Of a DNA stretch of 60,735 nt, positions 1 through 8,380 are shown one piece after another. Position numbers and translations under genes: made by a program. This DNA is from Desulfitibacter sp. BRH_c19 (GTDB taxonomy: Bacteria > Bacillota > DSM-16504 > Desulfitibacterales > Desulfitibacteraceae): contig LOER01000030.1 in assembly GCA_001515945.1 (NCBI GenBank), forward strand, positions 1 to 60,735, given 5' to 3'. The notes beneath the pieces were generated by a model. It was not told the DNA's origin. It saw nothing but the letters and a program-made list of their open reading frames with translations, and searched no databases. Each line of letters begins with the position of its first letter. The stretch's first letter is position 1.

Positions 1-584
1 AAGCCTTTTTGTCCTACTGCTATTTCAATCATATCAAATACATTACGCTGTTCCTTTTCAGTTAATATCATCCCAATCATGGGTTTATCTGTATTTTTTA
101 GCAACTCATAGGTCATCTTAAGGTATTTTTCTTTTTCATCAATATCATTAGGCTCAACTGGAATTGCTCCTACACTATTTACAACACTACTTTCTTGGCA
201 CAGCCTTAGTAAATTAATGTAATCATGCATTGTCCCTTTTCTTCTTCCAGCATCTATATCCTGTACATAAACTGGACCCTGGCTTGGGGATATAACCAAT
301 TCATCTTGTCCTGAACCAACACGAACGCTTCGTTTTTTATTTCTTGCTAACCATGTGTAGCTTTTTGGACAAGATGCTAAGGAATCTTCCACCATTTTGG
401 TAGGAATATATACAGTTTCGCCTTCAACTTTTGCACCATGTTTCTTAAAGATTTTCAAAACTTCTTCTGATTGAAATATAACGCCAGTTTCTTCAAGAAT
501 TCTAATTGATGATTCATGAACTTTATATAAATCATTTCTAGAAAGTACTCTAAAAACGGAATCAAGTCTCCTCAAATTATTCAT
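1..584 (-). CDS. MttB-family corrinoid methyltransferase, partial (runs off left edge)
   Basis: Only the N-terminal 194 or so codons are in the window. The reverse strand from the ATG at 584 reads without stops to the edge. It contains an early VHESSIRILEETGV block and later PVYVQDIDAG and KPMIGMILTEKE, which I recognise as the MttB superfamily (trimethylamine/glycine betaine:corrinoid methyltransferases). These move a methyl group from a quaternary or tertiary amine to a corrinoid protein. The catalytic centre, and the site where true MttB carries pyrrolysine, lie outside the window, so the substrate and pyrrolysine status are unknown. The frame stays open upstream of the ATG to about 651, so the start is uncertain. 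The neighbouring BCCT transporter fits uptake of a betaine-like substrate. Confidence 0.8.
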   Translation of the reverse strand, partial: MNNLRRLDSVFRVLSRNDLYKVHESSIRILEETGVIFQSEEVLKIFKKHGAKVEGETVYIPTKMVEDSLASCPKSYTWLARNKKRSVRVGSGQDELVISPSQGPVYVQDIDAGRRKGTMHDYINLLRLCQESSVVNSVGAIPVEPNDIDEKEKYLKMTYELLKNTDKPMIGMILTEKEQRNVFDMIEIAVGQKG

Positions 585-652
585 TCCCTTCTGTAAGCAA
601 TCCTTATAGAATATCCAGCTAAAATCAAATAGCAGCTTTATTTTGATTTTGA

Positions 653-688
653 GGGCACCCTCCTACTTCTAGTCTAGGAGGGATGCCC
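653..688. terminator. Strong GC-rich hairpin upstream of the methyltransferase gene
   Basis: GGGCACCCTCCTA (653-665) pairs with TAGGAGGGATGCCC (675-688), giving 13 pairs with one bulged base and a loop of about 9 nt. The T-rich run follows on the plus strand (CCTTTATTATAA), although the genes on both sides are on the minus strand. It would therefore terminate rightward transcription best. On the minus strand it may act as an intercistronic or 5' structure of the methyltransferase mRNA. Confidence 0.55.
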
Positions 689-708
689 CTTTATTATAAT
701 AGTTCAAT

Positions 709-786
709 CTACTTCTTTTTCTTTTCTGTATATTCTTTTTCAGCATCCTCAACTATTGAACGTAAGGTGGAAAGTACTTCTTGAGG
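709..786 (-). pseudogene. Possible C-terminal remnant of an MttB-like gene
   Basis: About 25 codons end in a TAG at 711-709 and read PQEVLSTLRSIVEDAEK followed by a lysine-rich tail. They are preceded in frame by stops. The composition and charged helical tail resemble the end of MttB-family proteins, and the piece sits exactly where a second such gene would end, between the BCCT gene and the partial mttB. The assignment rests on a short stretch, so it is tentative. It could equally be the tail of another lost gene. Confidence 0.3.
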
Positions 787-812
787 CTAGAGTCAAACCA
801 TTTACAGGAAAT

Positions 813-2432
813 TTAAGATTTTATACTAGTATTTTCATCATAAGCTACTATTGGTTCATCATCTTCTACCTTGTAATCTAATACCAACATTTTATCTTCT
901 GGAGTTCCCCCAAAATCTTCCTTAAGCGACTTTACTAATGAGATTGCCAGAATTATTAGTATGAAAAGTACCGGAACACTAGTTAAGACAGAAGACAACT
1001 GTACAACCTGTAATCCACCTACAAGCATCAATGCCACAGCAACAAATAAAAGCATTCCTGCCCAGAAAAATCTTGACCACTTTGGTGGTTCCTGCTTGCC
1101 TTGAATTCTGTAACATCCTATCATAGCCATTGTATAGGCATTAGAGTCAAAACTAGTAGCCTGGAAAATTAACATTAATACTAAAAAGACTGGTATTACA
1201 ACAACCGATAATGGTAGCCTATTAAGTACTTCAACCACCACAGCTGGTCCTCCCATCTCCGACAAAATCTCGTTCATAGCAACACCTTTATTAAGAGTTA
1301 AGTCAACTATATATGATCCAAAAGTTAAGTAAAAAATTGAACATGCTGCAGTTCCTACTAGCATTACTGCTGAAATCACCTGCCTAATAGTACGACCTTT
1401 AGAAACCCTTGCAATAAACAGCCCCATATAAATAGCCCAAGCAATCCACCATGCCCAGTAAAAAACTGTCCAATCCTGTGGGAAGCCTGACTTAGCAATG
1501 GGATCTGTATACAGATTCATTTTAAATACGTTATTAAATAAATTTCCAAGGTTTTCTGTAAATAATGATAGACTAAAGAATGTGGGTCCTACCAATAAAA
1601 CATAAACAATAAGCAAGAAAATGCCTTTTGCACATATCTCAGATAATTTAGCTATCCCTCCATATAGGCCCCTATAAGCACTATATCCGAATATACTAGT
1701 AAGACCTACTGCAAAAATTATTTTGAGACTCATAGTGTCCGTGACATTCAAGTAGTCGGCAGCAATTGCTGAATACATTGGGATATTAACACCTAGAGCA
1801 GTTCCAACGCCTCCAACCAAACCAACTACAACAAAAATATCTATTGCTTTGCCTACCCAGCCATCAACAGCTTTTCCTAAAACAGCCCTGCAAGCATAAC
1901 TGGGATAGAGATATGGTTTTTTTCTTACATGATATGAGTATGAAAATGCTATCGCAGCTAATGTATAAAGTGCATATGGAGTAAATCCCCAGTGAAATAT
2001 TCCATATGCTAAGGACCATCCGGCAGCTTCTGCAGAAAAAGCTTCTAGCCCAAATGGTGGATACCAAAGATACCAGATGGGTTCAAGGCAAGCCCAGTAA
2101 ACAAGTGAAGAACCTACCCCACCAAAAAACAACATAGCCAACCAAGTAAACATTGAAAATTCAGGTTTATCATCTGTGCCGCCTAGTTTTACATTCCCAT
2201 AGCGGCTAATAGCTAACCACACAATGAAAATAAAAGCTGCAGTACATGTCATTAACCACATCCAATCAAGATTATGAGTAATACCTGACATCAGTTTATT
2301 TACTATAGACTGTGCTTCTGTTTGAAATATGGCCATTGGTACATAAAAGATCAAACATACTATTACACTTCCCCAAAATACTGTTGGATTTATCTTAGCA
2401 ATTTCTGGCTTAAGGTTTTTAGAATTGTCCAT
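813..2432 (-). CDS. BCCT-family betaine/choline/carnitine-type transporter
   Basis: This is a 539-residue membrane protein with about 12 hydrophobic segments. It carries the BCCT signature region rich in tryptophan (YWAWWIAWAIYMGLFIARVS, around residue 325) and the family's glycine-rich stretch GGVGTALGVNIPMYSAI in an early helix. BCCT proteins import trimethylammonium compounds and sometimes taurine or related zwitterions, driven by Na+ or H+ or by exchange. A clear AGGAGG lies upstream of ATG 2432. The gene is co-oriented with the methyltransferase downstream and the BMC operon upstream, and a sigma-54-type site lies at 2605-2620. The substrate cannot be read from sequence. A betaine for the MttB enzyme or a sulfonate for the lyase would both fit. 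Confidence 0.93.
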   Translation of the reverse strand: MDNSKNLKPEIAKINPTVFWGSVIVCLIFYVPMAIFQTEAQSIVNKLMSGITHNLDWMWLMTCTAAFIFIVWLAISRYGNVKLGGTDDKPEFSMFTWLAMLFFGGVGSSLVYWACLEPIWYLWYPPFGLEAFSAEAAGWSLAYGIFHWGFTPYALYTLAAIAFSYSYHVRKKPYLYPSYACRAVLGKAVDGWVGKAIDIFVVVGLVGGVGTALGVNIPMYSAIAADYLNVTDTMSLKIIFAVGLTSIFGYSAYRGLYGGIAKLSEICAKGIFLLIVYVLLVGPTFFSLSLFTENLGNLFNNVFKMNLYTDPIAKSGFPQDWTVFYWAWWIAWAIYMGLFIARVSKGRTIRQVISAVMLVGTAACSIFYLTFGSYIVDLTLNKGVAMNEILSEMGGPAVVVEVLNRLPLSVVVIPVFLVLMLIFQATSFDSNAYTMAMIGCYRIQGKQEPPKWSRFFWAGMLLFVAVALMLVGGLQVVQLSSVLTSVPVLFILIILAISLVKSLKEDFGGTPEDKMLVLDYKVEDDEPIVAYDENTSIKS

Positions 2433-2604
2433 TATTGACCTCCTTAATAGTAGTTTTTATAGTGCGACTATTCTGGAATTTCTAAATATCATTTATGACT
2501 TAATAATTTTTATATCCTATAATAACCACCTCCCACTATTAATCATATTGTTCTGTATTTTTTCGCATTATGAATAAGGCAACAAGCTTGTCAATTTATA
2601 TTTA

Positions 2605-2620
2605 AGCAATATGCATGCCA
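2605..2620 (-). promoter_or_regulatory. Sigma-54 (-24/-12) promoter candidate for the BCCT gene
   Basis: The minus strand reads TGGCATG-CATA-TTGCT, which has the GG-N10-GC spacing and matches TGGCACG-N4-TTGCW at all but one position. Transcription would begin near 2594 and leave a leader of about 160 nt before ATG 2432. The surrounding 2433-2939 interval is AT-rich and holds no gene I can support. Confidence 0.65.
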
Positions 2621-2899
2621 GTTTTATTTAATAAAAAACAATTTTTGCCAATACTTTGCGTTTTCAAGACTTTAAATTCTTTTAAACTTCTGAATAATGA
2701 TAAACTGTGATAAATTACTAGGCCTAAATAGCAAACTGGATTTTTAAAAATGAATTATTCTTTATTAATTGTATTTATACATCAAAAAAATAGTTCAATT
2801 TGACCTTTCAAGGATTATTTAAAATAATTTTTTTAATAATGAATTAACAATTTTCAAAAATGAATTGTATTTAGACGATTACTCCCCCTCACACACATT

Positions 2900-2928
2900 A
2901 AACCTACCTTCAAAAAGTAGGCAGGTTT
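2900..2928 (-). terminator. Possible weak terminator after the BMC-H operon
   Basis: AAACCTACCT (2900-2909) pairs with AGGCAGGTTT (2919-2928) with one mismatch, 11 nt beyond the stop of the last shell gene. There is only a short T run on the minus strand, so it is a weak or processing hairpin. Confidence 0.4.
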
Positions 2929-2939
2929 ACATAATTTTC

Positions 2940-3227
2940 TTAAGATTTATTTCTATTAGATGGAAGAATCATTTCCACGTCTGCATGGGGTCTTGGAATT
3001 ACGTGTACAGAAATAAGTTCTCCCACACGCTGGGCAGCTGCTGCTCCTGCATCTGTTGCAGCTTTAACTGCTCCAACATCTCCTCTTACAGTTACTGTTA
3101 CTAATCCCCCACCTACAAGCTCTTTACCCATTAATTGCACATTCGCAGCCTTTACCATGGCGTCAGCCGCCTCAATAGCTCCTATTAAACCTTTGGTTTC
3201 TATCATCCCTAATGCCTCTTGTTGCAT
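2940..3227 (-). CDS. BMC-H hexameric microcompartment shell protein
   Basis: This 95-residue single BMC domain protein resembles the PduA/EutM/CutN class. It begins [21 protein letters not shown] and contains the facet segment [19 protein letters not shown] and the C-terminal [15 protein letters not shown]. Six copies form a hexagonal shell tile with a central pore. It is about 90% identical by eye to the upstream gene product at 3262-3543, so the pair is a recent duplication. GGGAGG precedes the ATG. It is the last gene of the minus-strand operon amidohydrolase-fold, BMC-H, BMC-H. No pentameric or trimeric shell gene is in the window, so the complete shell must draw on genes elsewhere. Confidence 0.95.
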   Translation of the reverse strand: MQQEALGMIETKGLIGAIEAADAMVKAANVQLMGKELVGGGLVTVTVRGDVGAVKAATDAGAAAAQRVGELISVHVIPRPHADVEMILPSNRNKS

Positions 3228-3261
3228 TGATAAAACCTCCCTGAAATTTTATATTCTAGTA

Positions 3262-3543
3262 TTATTCTTCGTTAACCTTTGGAAGTATCATTTCTACATC
3301 ATCGTGTGGTCTAGGTATTACATGAACAGATATCAATTCCCCGACACGTTTGGCAGCTGCTGCACCTGCGTCAGTTGCAGCTTTTACTGCTCCTACATCT
3401 CCCCTTACCATTACTGTTACTAATCCCCCACCTACGAGCACCTTTCCCATAAGTTCTACATTAGCAGCCTTTACCATTGCATCGGATGCTTCAATGGCTC
3501 CTATCAGCCCTTTGGTTTCAATCAGACCTAAAGCGTTATTCAT
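3262..3543 (-). CDS. BMC-H hexameric microcompartment shell protein
   Basis: This is a 93-residue BMC-H protein nearly identical in its core to its downstream neighbour ([54 protein letters not shown]). I start it at ATG 3543, nine bases after an AGGAGG, rather than at the TTG three bases earlier. The start overlaps the end of the amidohydrolase-fold gene by 8 nt, which indicates translational coupling. The small differences from its twin are V for Q and V for E around residues 28-36 and the C-terminal tail KVNEE instead of SNRNKS. They leave open whether the two form mixed hexamers. Confidence 0.95.
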   Translation of the reverse strand: MNNALGLIETKGLIGAIEASDAMVKAANVELMGKVLVGGGLVTVMVRGDVGAVKAATDAGAAAAKRVGELISVHVIPRPHDDVEMILPKVNEE

Positions 3544-4495
3544 CAAACCTAACCTCCTTATACTCCTTTATACCTCTTTTAGCTAGTTCTTTAAGAACAC
3601 TTTCAATAATCATCTTTTCCAAACTCTTAGAAGTAGGTTCTACATCATCACTAAATCTGTCCTCTAGCTTTAGTACTGTTGCAGCATTTTTATACATAAC
3701 CTTTTTGCGTACCTCATCAGTAAATGGAAGATTTTCATACATCTTTAGTGCATCCTTAAAATTAACAAATGGATGGGCACTTGCATACAACACCTTATCG
3801 CTGATAATTGTGTTAGCAGCTTCTATATAAGCTTCGGATTGTGGAAAATGCTCATACTCAGATAATTCAACGTAAACATTGGCATTACGTTGAGCAATAG
3901 TTATCATTTCATTAACCCATGGATAACCTCCATGACTTACAACTATTCTCAATTCCGGAAAATCCTTTGCAACAAAATCAATGTATCTTGGTGCTACATG
4001 GTCTATTATTGCATTGGGTACTAATGTTGCAGGTCCGGTAGTAATAACTATAGGTATATCTAATTCACAACATTTTGAATATATGGGGTAATATTTAGCA
4101 TCATGAACATAAATCTGAGCTAGATATGGATCAATAGCAGCTCCTTTTAAACCAAAAACATTTGCTGCATGCTTAAGCTGTTCAATTGCTTTCATGCCCT
4201 TATGAGGATCAAGACCAAGAAATCCAATGAACTTATTAGGGTATTTATTTACAAATTCAATTACACTATCGTTGTTTGGCTTTGCATGATAAGTAGTTTC
4301 ACAATCTCTACCTGTTATTACTGCAAGATCTACACCATACGTTTCTAAATCATTAACAACTTCCTCTAAGGGTTGTCCCTTCATTTTTTCTGCAAAATTG
4401 ATGCTAGCACACAGTCCCTTAAACATTTTACTACTTGCTATCCCCGAAACTGTTTCAGGAGTATTAGGCCTAAACCTAAAATCAATTATTTTCAC
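3536..4495 (-). CDS. Amidohydrolase_2-fold protein lacking most metal ligands, in a BMC operon
   Basis: This 319-residue protein has the TIM-barrel layout of the amidohydrolase_2 family, which contains decarboxylases and hydrolases. The N-terminal HxH metal motif is replaced by DFRFRP (residues 5-10). The barrel-5 histidine position reads PIVITTGP (148-155), and the barrel-8 aspartate position reads YASAHPF (237-243). Only His188 in VVSHGGYP is kept. The DFRxRP start is shared by a subgroup of clostridial amidohydrolase-like proteins as I recall it. It is the first gene of the shell operon, started by GTG 4495 with AAGGAGG upstream. Its role is unknown: a metal-free enzyme on a sulfonate-derived substrate or a structural cargo are both possible. 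Confidence 0.8.
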   Translation of the reverse strand: MKIIDFRFRPNTPETVSGIASSKMFKGLCASINFAEKMKGQPLEEVVNDLETYGVDLAVITGRDCETTYHAKPNNDSVIEFVNKYPNKFIGFLGLDPHKGMKAIEQLKHAANVFGLKGAAIDPYLAQIYVHDAKYYPIYSKCCELDIPIVITTGPATLVPNAIIDHVAPRYIDFVAKDFPELRIVVSHGGYPWVNEMITIAQRNANVYVELSEYEHFPQSEAYIEAANTIISDKVLYASAHPFVNFKDALKMYENLPFTDEVRKKVMYKNAATVLKLEDRFSDDVEPTSKSLEKMIIESVLKELAKRGIKEYKEVRFDE

Positions 4496-4568
4496 ATTCT
4501 TTCCTCCTTATGTGACCATAAACATTATAGAAATATTAAGGCCAAGCATTCTCTTCTTAACATCTATT

Positions 4569-4584
4569 TGCAAAACCTATGCCA
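4569..4584 (-). promoter_or_regulatory. Sigma-54 promoter candidate for the shell operon
   Basis: The minus strand reads TGGCATA-GGTT-TTGCA with exact GG-N10-GC spacing. A start near 4558 would give a leader of about 60 nt before GTG 4495. It lies back to back with the site at 4656-4671, so both operons could share upstream activator sites in the 280-bp divergent interval. Confidence 0.6.
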
Positions 4585-4655
4585 AACATACTAAAGCCAT
4601 TTACAAGTATATCTACACAAAAAAGTAGCCGAGTAAGGCAATTTTTTATTAGCTT

Positions 4656-4671
4656 TGGTATCATTTTTGCT
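4656..4671 (+). promoter_or_regulatory. Sigma-54 promoter candidate for the islAB operon
   Basis: The plus strand reads TGGTATC-ATTT-TTGCT with GG-N10-GC spacing. The -12 half is perfect and the -24 half deviates (TGGTA instead of TGGCA). A start near 4682 would leave a leader of about 94 nt before ATG 4776. Confidence 0.5.
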
Positions 4672-4775
4672 AGTAATATACCTAGGAAATCAAAACAGTA
4701 TTTCCTCATAAAAGTGTTAAATAAAATACTAGTTTTAGGTCTAATTACTTACTAAATGAAGGAGGACAAATAATT

Positions 4776-7253
4776 ATGGAATGTTGTACATTATCTCCAC
4801 ATGAGCAAAAGATACAAGAAGAGCTCCATGGAAAGCAGAACTATCACGGTAGAGAAAGGGTTTACGAAATATTAAACTCTTTTAAAAACAAGAAACCAAT
4901 AATTGATATTGAAAGATCAAAGTATTTTACTGAATCCTTCAAACAAACAGAAGGTCAACCACTTATTCTGAGATGGGCAAAAGCTTTAAAGCATATTGCA
5001 GAAAATATTACTGTTTATATCGATGACCATCAATTACTTGTTGGTAGATCTGGAAACCAAGGAAGATATGGAATTTTATATCCCGAATTAGATGGGGATT
5101 TTCTTGATTTAGCTATTGAACAATTGCCAGAAAGAATTCAATCACCCTTTAATATCTCAGCAGAAGATGCAAAAGTAGTTATTGAGGAAATCTCACCCTA
5201 CTGGAAGGGGAAAACCTTCCATGAAGCCTTGGCAAAAGCTTTACCAGAAGAGACTTTAAAGCTTACATATGATCCAAAAGATGTATTAAAGTCAAGGTTT
5301 ATAGTAAATGAAACTGCATCCTTTAGATCCTCGCTTCAGTGGGTAGCTGATTTTGAGAAGGTACTCAAAAAAGGCTTCAAAGGACTTAAGGAAGATGCAT
5401 TAAAACAAATGGAAGTACTTGATGGCCTTAGTCCTGTTGATAATGTAGAAAAAGGTCCTTATTTAGAATCAATAGTTATTTTATGCGATGCTATTGTAGT
5501 TTGGGCAAAAAGACACTCTCAATTAGCGGCTGAAATGGCTACTATAGAAGTTGATGCCAAGAGAAAGCAAGAGCTTGAAGAAATTGCTCAAATATGTGCA
5601 TGGGTTCCTGAAAACCCTGCAAGAAACTTCCGTGAAGCTATTCAAGCACAATGGTTTACCCAGATGTTTTCACGTATTGAGCAAAAAACCGGTACTATTA
5701 TTTCTAATGGTAGAATGGATCAGTACTTCTATCCCTATTACCAAAAGGATATTGAAGAAGGTCGGATTACCGATAAAGAAATTGTAGAATTATTGGAATG
5801 TATGTGGGTGGCAATGGCCCAATTTATTGACCTATATATCTCACCAGCTGGTGGAGCAATAAATGAAGGTTATGCACATTGGGAAGCGGTAACAATTGGT
5901 GGCCAAACGCCAGATGGAAGAGATGCTACTAATGAGCTAACATATTTATTCTTAGAGTCCAAGAAAGAATTTCCATTAAATTATCCTGATTTAGCAGCAA
6001 GAATTCATGCCCGTTCACCAGAAAGATATATTTACGAAGTAGCAGAAACTATTAAAGAAGGCTCAGGATTTCCAAAGCTAATTAATGATGAAGAAACAAT
6101 ACCTCTATTACTAGCAAAAGGTGCAACCTTTGAAGAAGCTTATGATCATGCAATATCAGGATGTTCTGAAGTTAGAATGCCAAACAGGGATACTTATACA
6201 AGTGGTTGTGCTTACATCAACTTTGCTTCAGCTGTTGAAATGACATTATATAACGGTAAGACTAAGGCTACTGGTGATGAGGTAATTGGCCTTGAAACTG
6301 GAGATCCACAATGCTTTAAGACCTGGGAAGAATTTTGGAACGCTTATGTTGCACAGCAAACTAACTTTATCAAGCATGCTTTTATTCAGCAACACATCAT
6401 TATTAATCTAAGATCTAGACATTTTGCAGCACCCCTTTTATCATCACTACATGACCTGTGTATGAAGAATTGTAAGGACCTCCACTATCCTAAGATTGAA
6501 GGTGGAATTGATTTAGGATACTTTGAATTAATAGGTTATGGTACCGTAATAGACTCTTTAGCAGCAATTAAAAAGCTTGTTTTCGAAGAGAAAAGATTAA
6601 CCATGGGAGAACTTATTGACACCCTTGAAAATAACTTTGAAGGTAAAGAAGCGATTAGACAGATGCTGATAAATGCACCTAAGTATGGAAATAACGATGT
6701 GTATGCAGATACAATCGGCAAGGCCATTGATAGAGAAGCCGTCAAATTCACCAGTAAATATTCTAAGGAACTGGGAGTACACCTAGATTTAAGGCTAGTT
6801 CCATTTACATCACATGTTCCGTTTGGTAAAGCAGTAAGTGCTACTCCAAATGGTAGAAAAGCATTCACACCACTTGCTGACGGTTCATCCGCATCCCATG
6901 GTGCTGATGCTAAGGGGCCAACAGCTATATTATTGTCAAACTTCAATACCAAAAACTATGATTATAGAGAAAGAGCAGCAAGACTACTTAATATTAAATT
7001 AAGCCCTGCGACTGTTGCTGGTGACTTGGGAACTAAAAAGCTTGTGTCTTTTATCAAGACCTGGGCAGATCTAAAACTGTGGCATCTGCAGTTTAATATA
7101 ATAAATAGGGAAACATTACTTTCAGCACAAAAGGACCCTGACAAATATCGTGGTTTATTAGTAAGGGTTGCAGGATATAGTGCGTACTTTGTTGATTTAT
7201 CTCCAGATCTCCAAAGTGACATTATAGCTAGAACTGAACATAGTTCACTATGA
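4776..7253 (+). CDS. islA: Glycyl radical enzyme, isethionate sulfite-lyase type
   Basis: This 825-residue glycyl radical enzyme has the thiyl-radical site [11 protein letters not shown] (Cys463, Glu465) and the C-terminal glycyl loop RVAGYSAYF (Gly800). Set against the Bilophila wadsworthia IslA residues I remember (Arg189, Gln193, Trp374, Cys468, Glu470, Arg678, Phe682, Gly805), this protein has Arg184, Gln188, Trp369, Cys463, Glu465, Arg673, Phe677 and Gly800. All eight match at a constant shift of five. IslA cleaves the C-S bond of isethionate to acetaldehyde and sulfite. The choline lyase and diol dehydratase signature GCVEP is absent. AAGGAGG precedes ATG 4776, and the activase follows 82 nt later. 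The adjacent BMC genes fit sequestration of acetaldehyde. The substrate assignment is inference from residues, not proof. Confidence 0.85.
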   Translation: MECCTLSPHEQKIQEELHGKQNYHGRERVYEILNSFKNKKPIIDIERSKYFTESFKQTEGQPLILRWAKALKHIAENITVYIDDHQLLVGRSGNQGRYGILYPELDGDFLDLAIEQLPERIQSPFNISAEDAKVVIEEISPYWKGKTFHEALAKALPEETLKLTYDPKDVLKSRFIVNETASFRSSLQWVADFEKVLKKGFKGLKEDALKQMEVLDGLSPVDNVEKGPYLESIVILCDAIVVWAKRHSQLAAEMATIEVDAKRKQELEEIAQICAWVPENPARNFREAIQAQWFTQMFSRIEQKTGTIISNGRMDQYFYPYYQKDIEEGRITDKEIVELLECMWVAMAQFIDLYISPAGGAINEGYAHWEAVTIGGQTPDGRDATNELTYLFLESKKEFPLNYPDLAARIHARSPERYIYEVAETIKEGSGFPKLINDEETIPLLLAKGATFEEAYDHAISGCSEVRMPNRDTYTSGCAYINFASAVEMTLYNGKTKATGDEVIGLETGDPQCFKTWEEFWNAYVAQQTNFIKHAFIQQHIIINLRSRHFAAPLLSSLHDLCMKNCKDLHYPKIEGGIDLGYFELIGYGTVIDSLAAIKKLVFEEKRLTMGELIDTLENNFEGKEAIRQMLINAPKYGNNDVYADTIGKAIDREAVKFTSKYSKELGVHLDLRLVPFTSHVPFGKAVSATPNGRKAFTPLADGSSASHGADAKGPTAILLSNFNTKNYDYRERAARLLNIKLSPATVAGDLGTKKLVSFIKTWADLKLWHLQFNIINRETLLSAQKDPDKYRGLLVRVAGYSAYFVDLSPDLQSDIIARTEHSSL

Positions 7254-7278
7254 CAAATAGTATAATATGAAACTAAGA

Positions 7279-7305
7279 TAAGTCCTGCAAACTTTACAGG
7301 ACTTA
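7279..7305 (+). other. Intercistronic hairpin between islA and its activase
   Basis: TAAGTCCTG (7279-7287) pairs perfectly with CAGGACTTA (7297-7305), nine base pairs with no T run after it. It is more likely a stability or processing element than a terminator. It would fit the need for much more lyase than activase. Confidence 0.45.
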
Positions 7306-7335
7306 CCTCACTTATTACTTGGAGGCTAGCTATTT

Positions 7336-8283
7336 ATGAATCCTGTAACGAATTTTGATACAAAAAAGTATGGTTATGTCTTTAATATTCAGCATTATTC
7401 GGTTCATGATGGACCAGGTATTAGAACAATTGTCTTTTTAAAGGGTTGTCCATTACGCTGCCAATGGTGCAGTAATCCCGAATCTCACCAATTGACTCCT
7501 ACCCTAGCATACAACAATAATAAATGTATAGGTATAGATGAATGTGGCTATTGCCTTAAAGTGTGTCCTGTGAGTGCCATAGAAAGAAATGAGGAGGATA
7601 ACAAAATCAAGATTAGCTGGCAGGTCTGTGATAATTGTTTAAAATGTTCAGAGGTCTGTCCCTCTAATGCGTTAACTCCATATGGAAAACTAATGAGTGT
7701 AAAAGAAGTAATTGACGCTGTAGAAGCTGATAGTGTATTCTATTCGAGATCTGAGGGTGGAATTACTCTTAGTGGCGGGGAGCCATTTTTTCAAATGAAT
7801 TTTGCTCTAGAGCTTTTAAAAGAAGCAAAAAAAAGAAGAATTAATACCGCAATCGAAACCACAGGTTACACAAATTGGACAAATCTTGAAACTTTATGCC
7901 AATACCTGGATACTATTTTGTATGACATAAAGTGTATTGATTCAGGTAAACACAAAAAATTTACTGGAGTATCTAATGAAAAAGTATTAGACAACTTTAA
8001 GAAAATGTGTGAAGCCTTTCCAAACATTGTAAAGATTGTAAGAACAGCAATAGTTCCAGGCTTTAATGATACTAACGAGGACATAATAGAAATTATTAAC
8101 TTCATAGATGGATTAGCAAATGTACAATATGAGTTGCTACCCTATCACCGATTAGGCCAACCAAAATATGAATATATGGGTAGAAAATATGTGATGGGAA
8201 ATGTAAAATTGGATGATAATAAAATGCAAACATTAATAACCCTTGTGAAAAACCAATTTTTCTTTACAGATAAGCTAAGTTAA
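7336..8283 (+). CDS. islB: Glycyl radical enzyme activase (radical SAM)
   Basis: This 315-residue radical SAM enzyme installs the glycyl radical on its partner. The SAM-cluster motif GCPLRCQWCSNPES has Cys38, Cys42 and Cys45, and GGITLSGGEP (141-150) is the SAM-binding GGE region. Between them lies a two-cluster ferredoxin insert (CIGIDECGYCLKVCP and CDNCLKCSEVCPS), typical of activases for the C-S, C-N and C-O lyase class but absent from the pyruvate formate-lyase activase. TTGGAGG precedes ATG 7336. Its partner by position is the islA product just upstream. A terminator follows at 8305. Confidence 0.93.
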   Translation: MNPVTNFDTKKYGYVFNIQHYSVHDGPGIRTIVFLKGCPLRCQWCSNPESHQLTPTLAYNNNKCIGIDECGYCLKVCPVSAIERNEEDNKIKISWQVCDNCLKCSEVCPSNALTPYGKLMSVKEVIDAVEADSVFYSRSEGGITLSGGEPFFQMNFALELLKEAKKRRINTAIETTGYTNWTNLETLCQYLDTILYDIKCIDSGKHKKFTGVSNEKVLDNFKKMCEAFPNIVKIVRTAIVPGFNDTNEDIIEIINFIDGLANVQYELLPYHRLGQPKYEYMGRKYVMGNVKLDDNKMQTLITLVKNQFFFTDKLS

Positions 8284-8304
8284 TGCCTAATGGTTAGAAT
8301 TAAT

Positions 8305-8350
8305 AATCCCCAATGAGTAGGTAGTGAATAGTTTCTACTTATTGGGGATT
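8305..8350 (+). terminator. Terminator-like hairpin after islAB
   Basis: AATCCCCAATGAGTAG (8305-8320) pairs with CTACTTATTGGGGATT (8335-8350) with about 15 pairs. There is no long T run after it, but its position after islAB, facing the convergent lipoprotein gene, suits a two-way terminator. Confidence 0.65.
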
Positions 8351-8380
8351 GAATTATAGAAAATCATTTTAATCTGAGCC

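Noticed and set aside
2865-3586. Plus-strand open frames over the shell genes
   Set aside because: They are antisense to the two BMC-H genes and show no recognisable domain.
4776-7253. Choline trimethylamine-lyase (CutC) or diol dehydratase as alternatives for the glycyl radical enzyme
   Set aside because: The GCVEP thiyl-site motif of those groups is absent (here GCSEVRMP), while all IslA-type residues line up at one constant offset.
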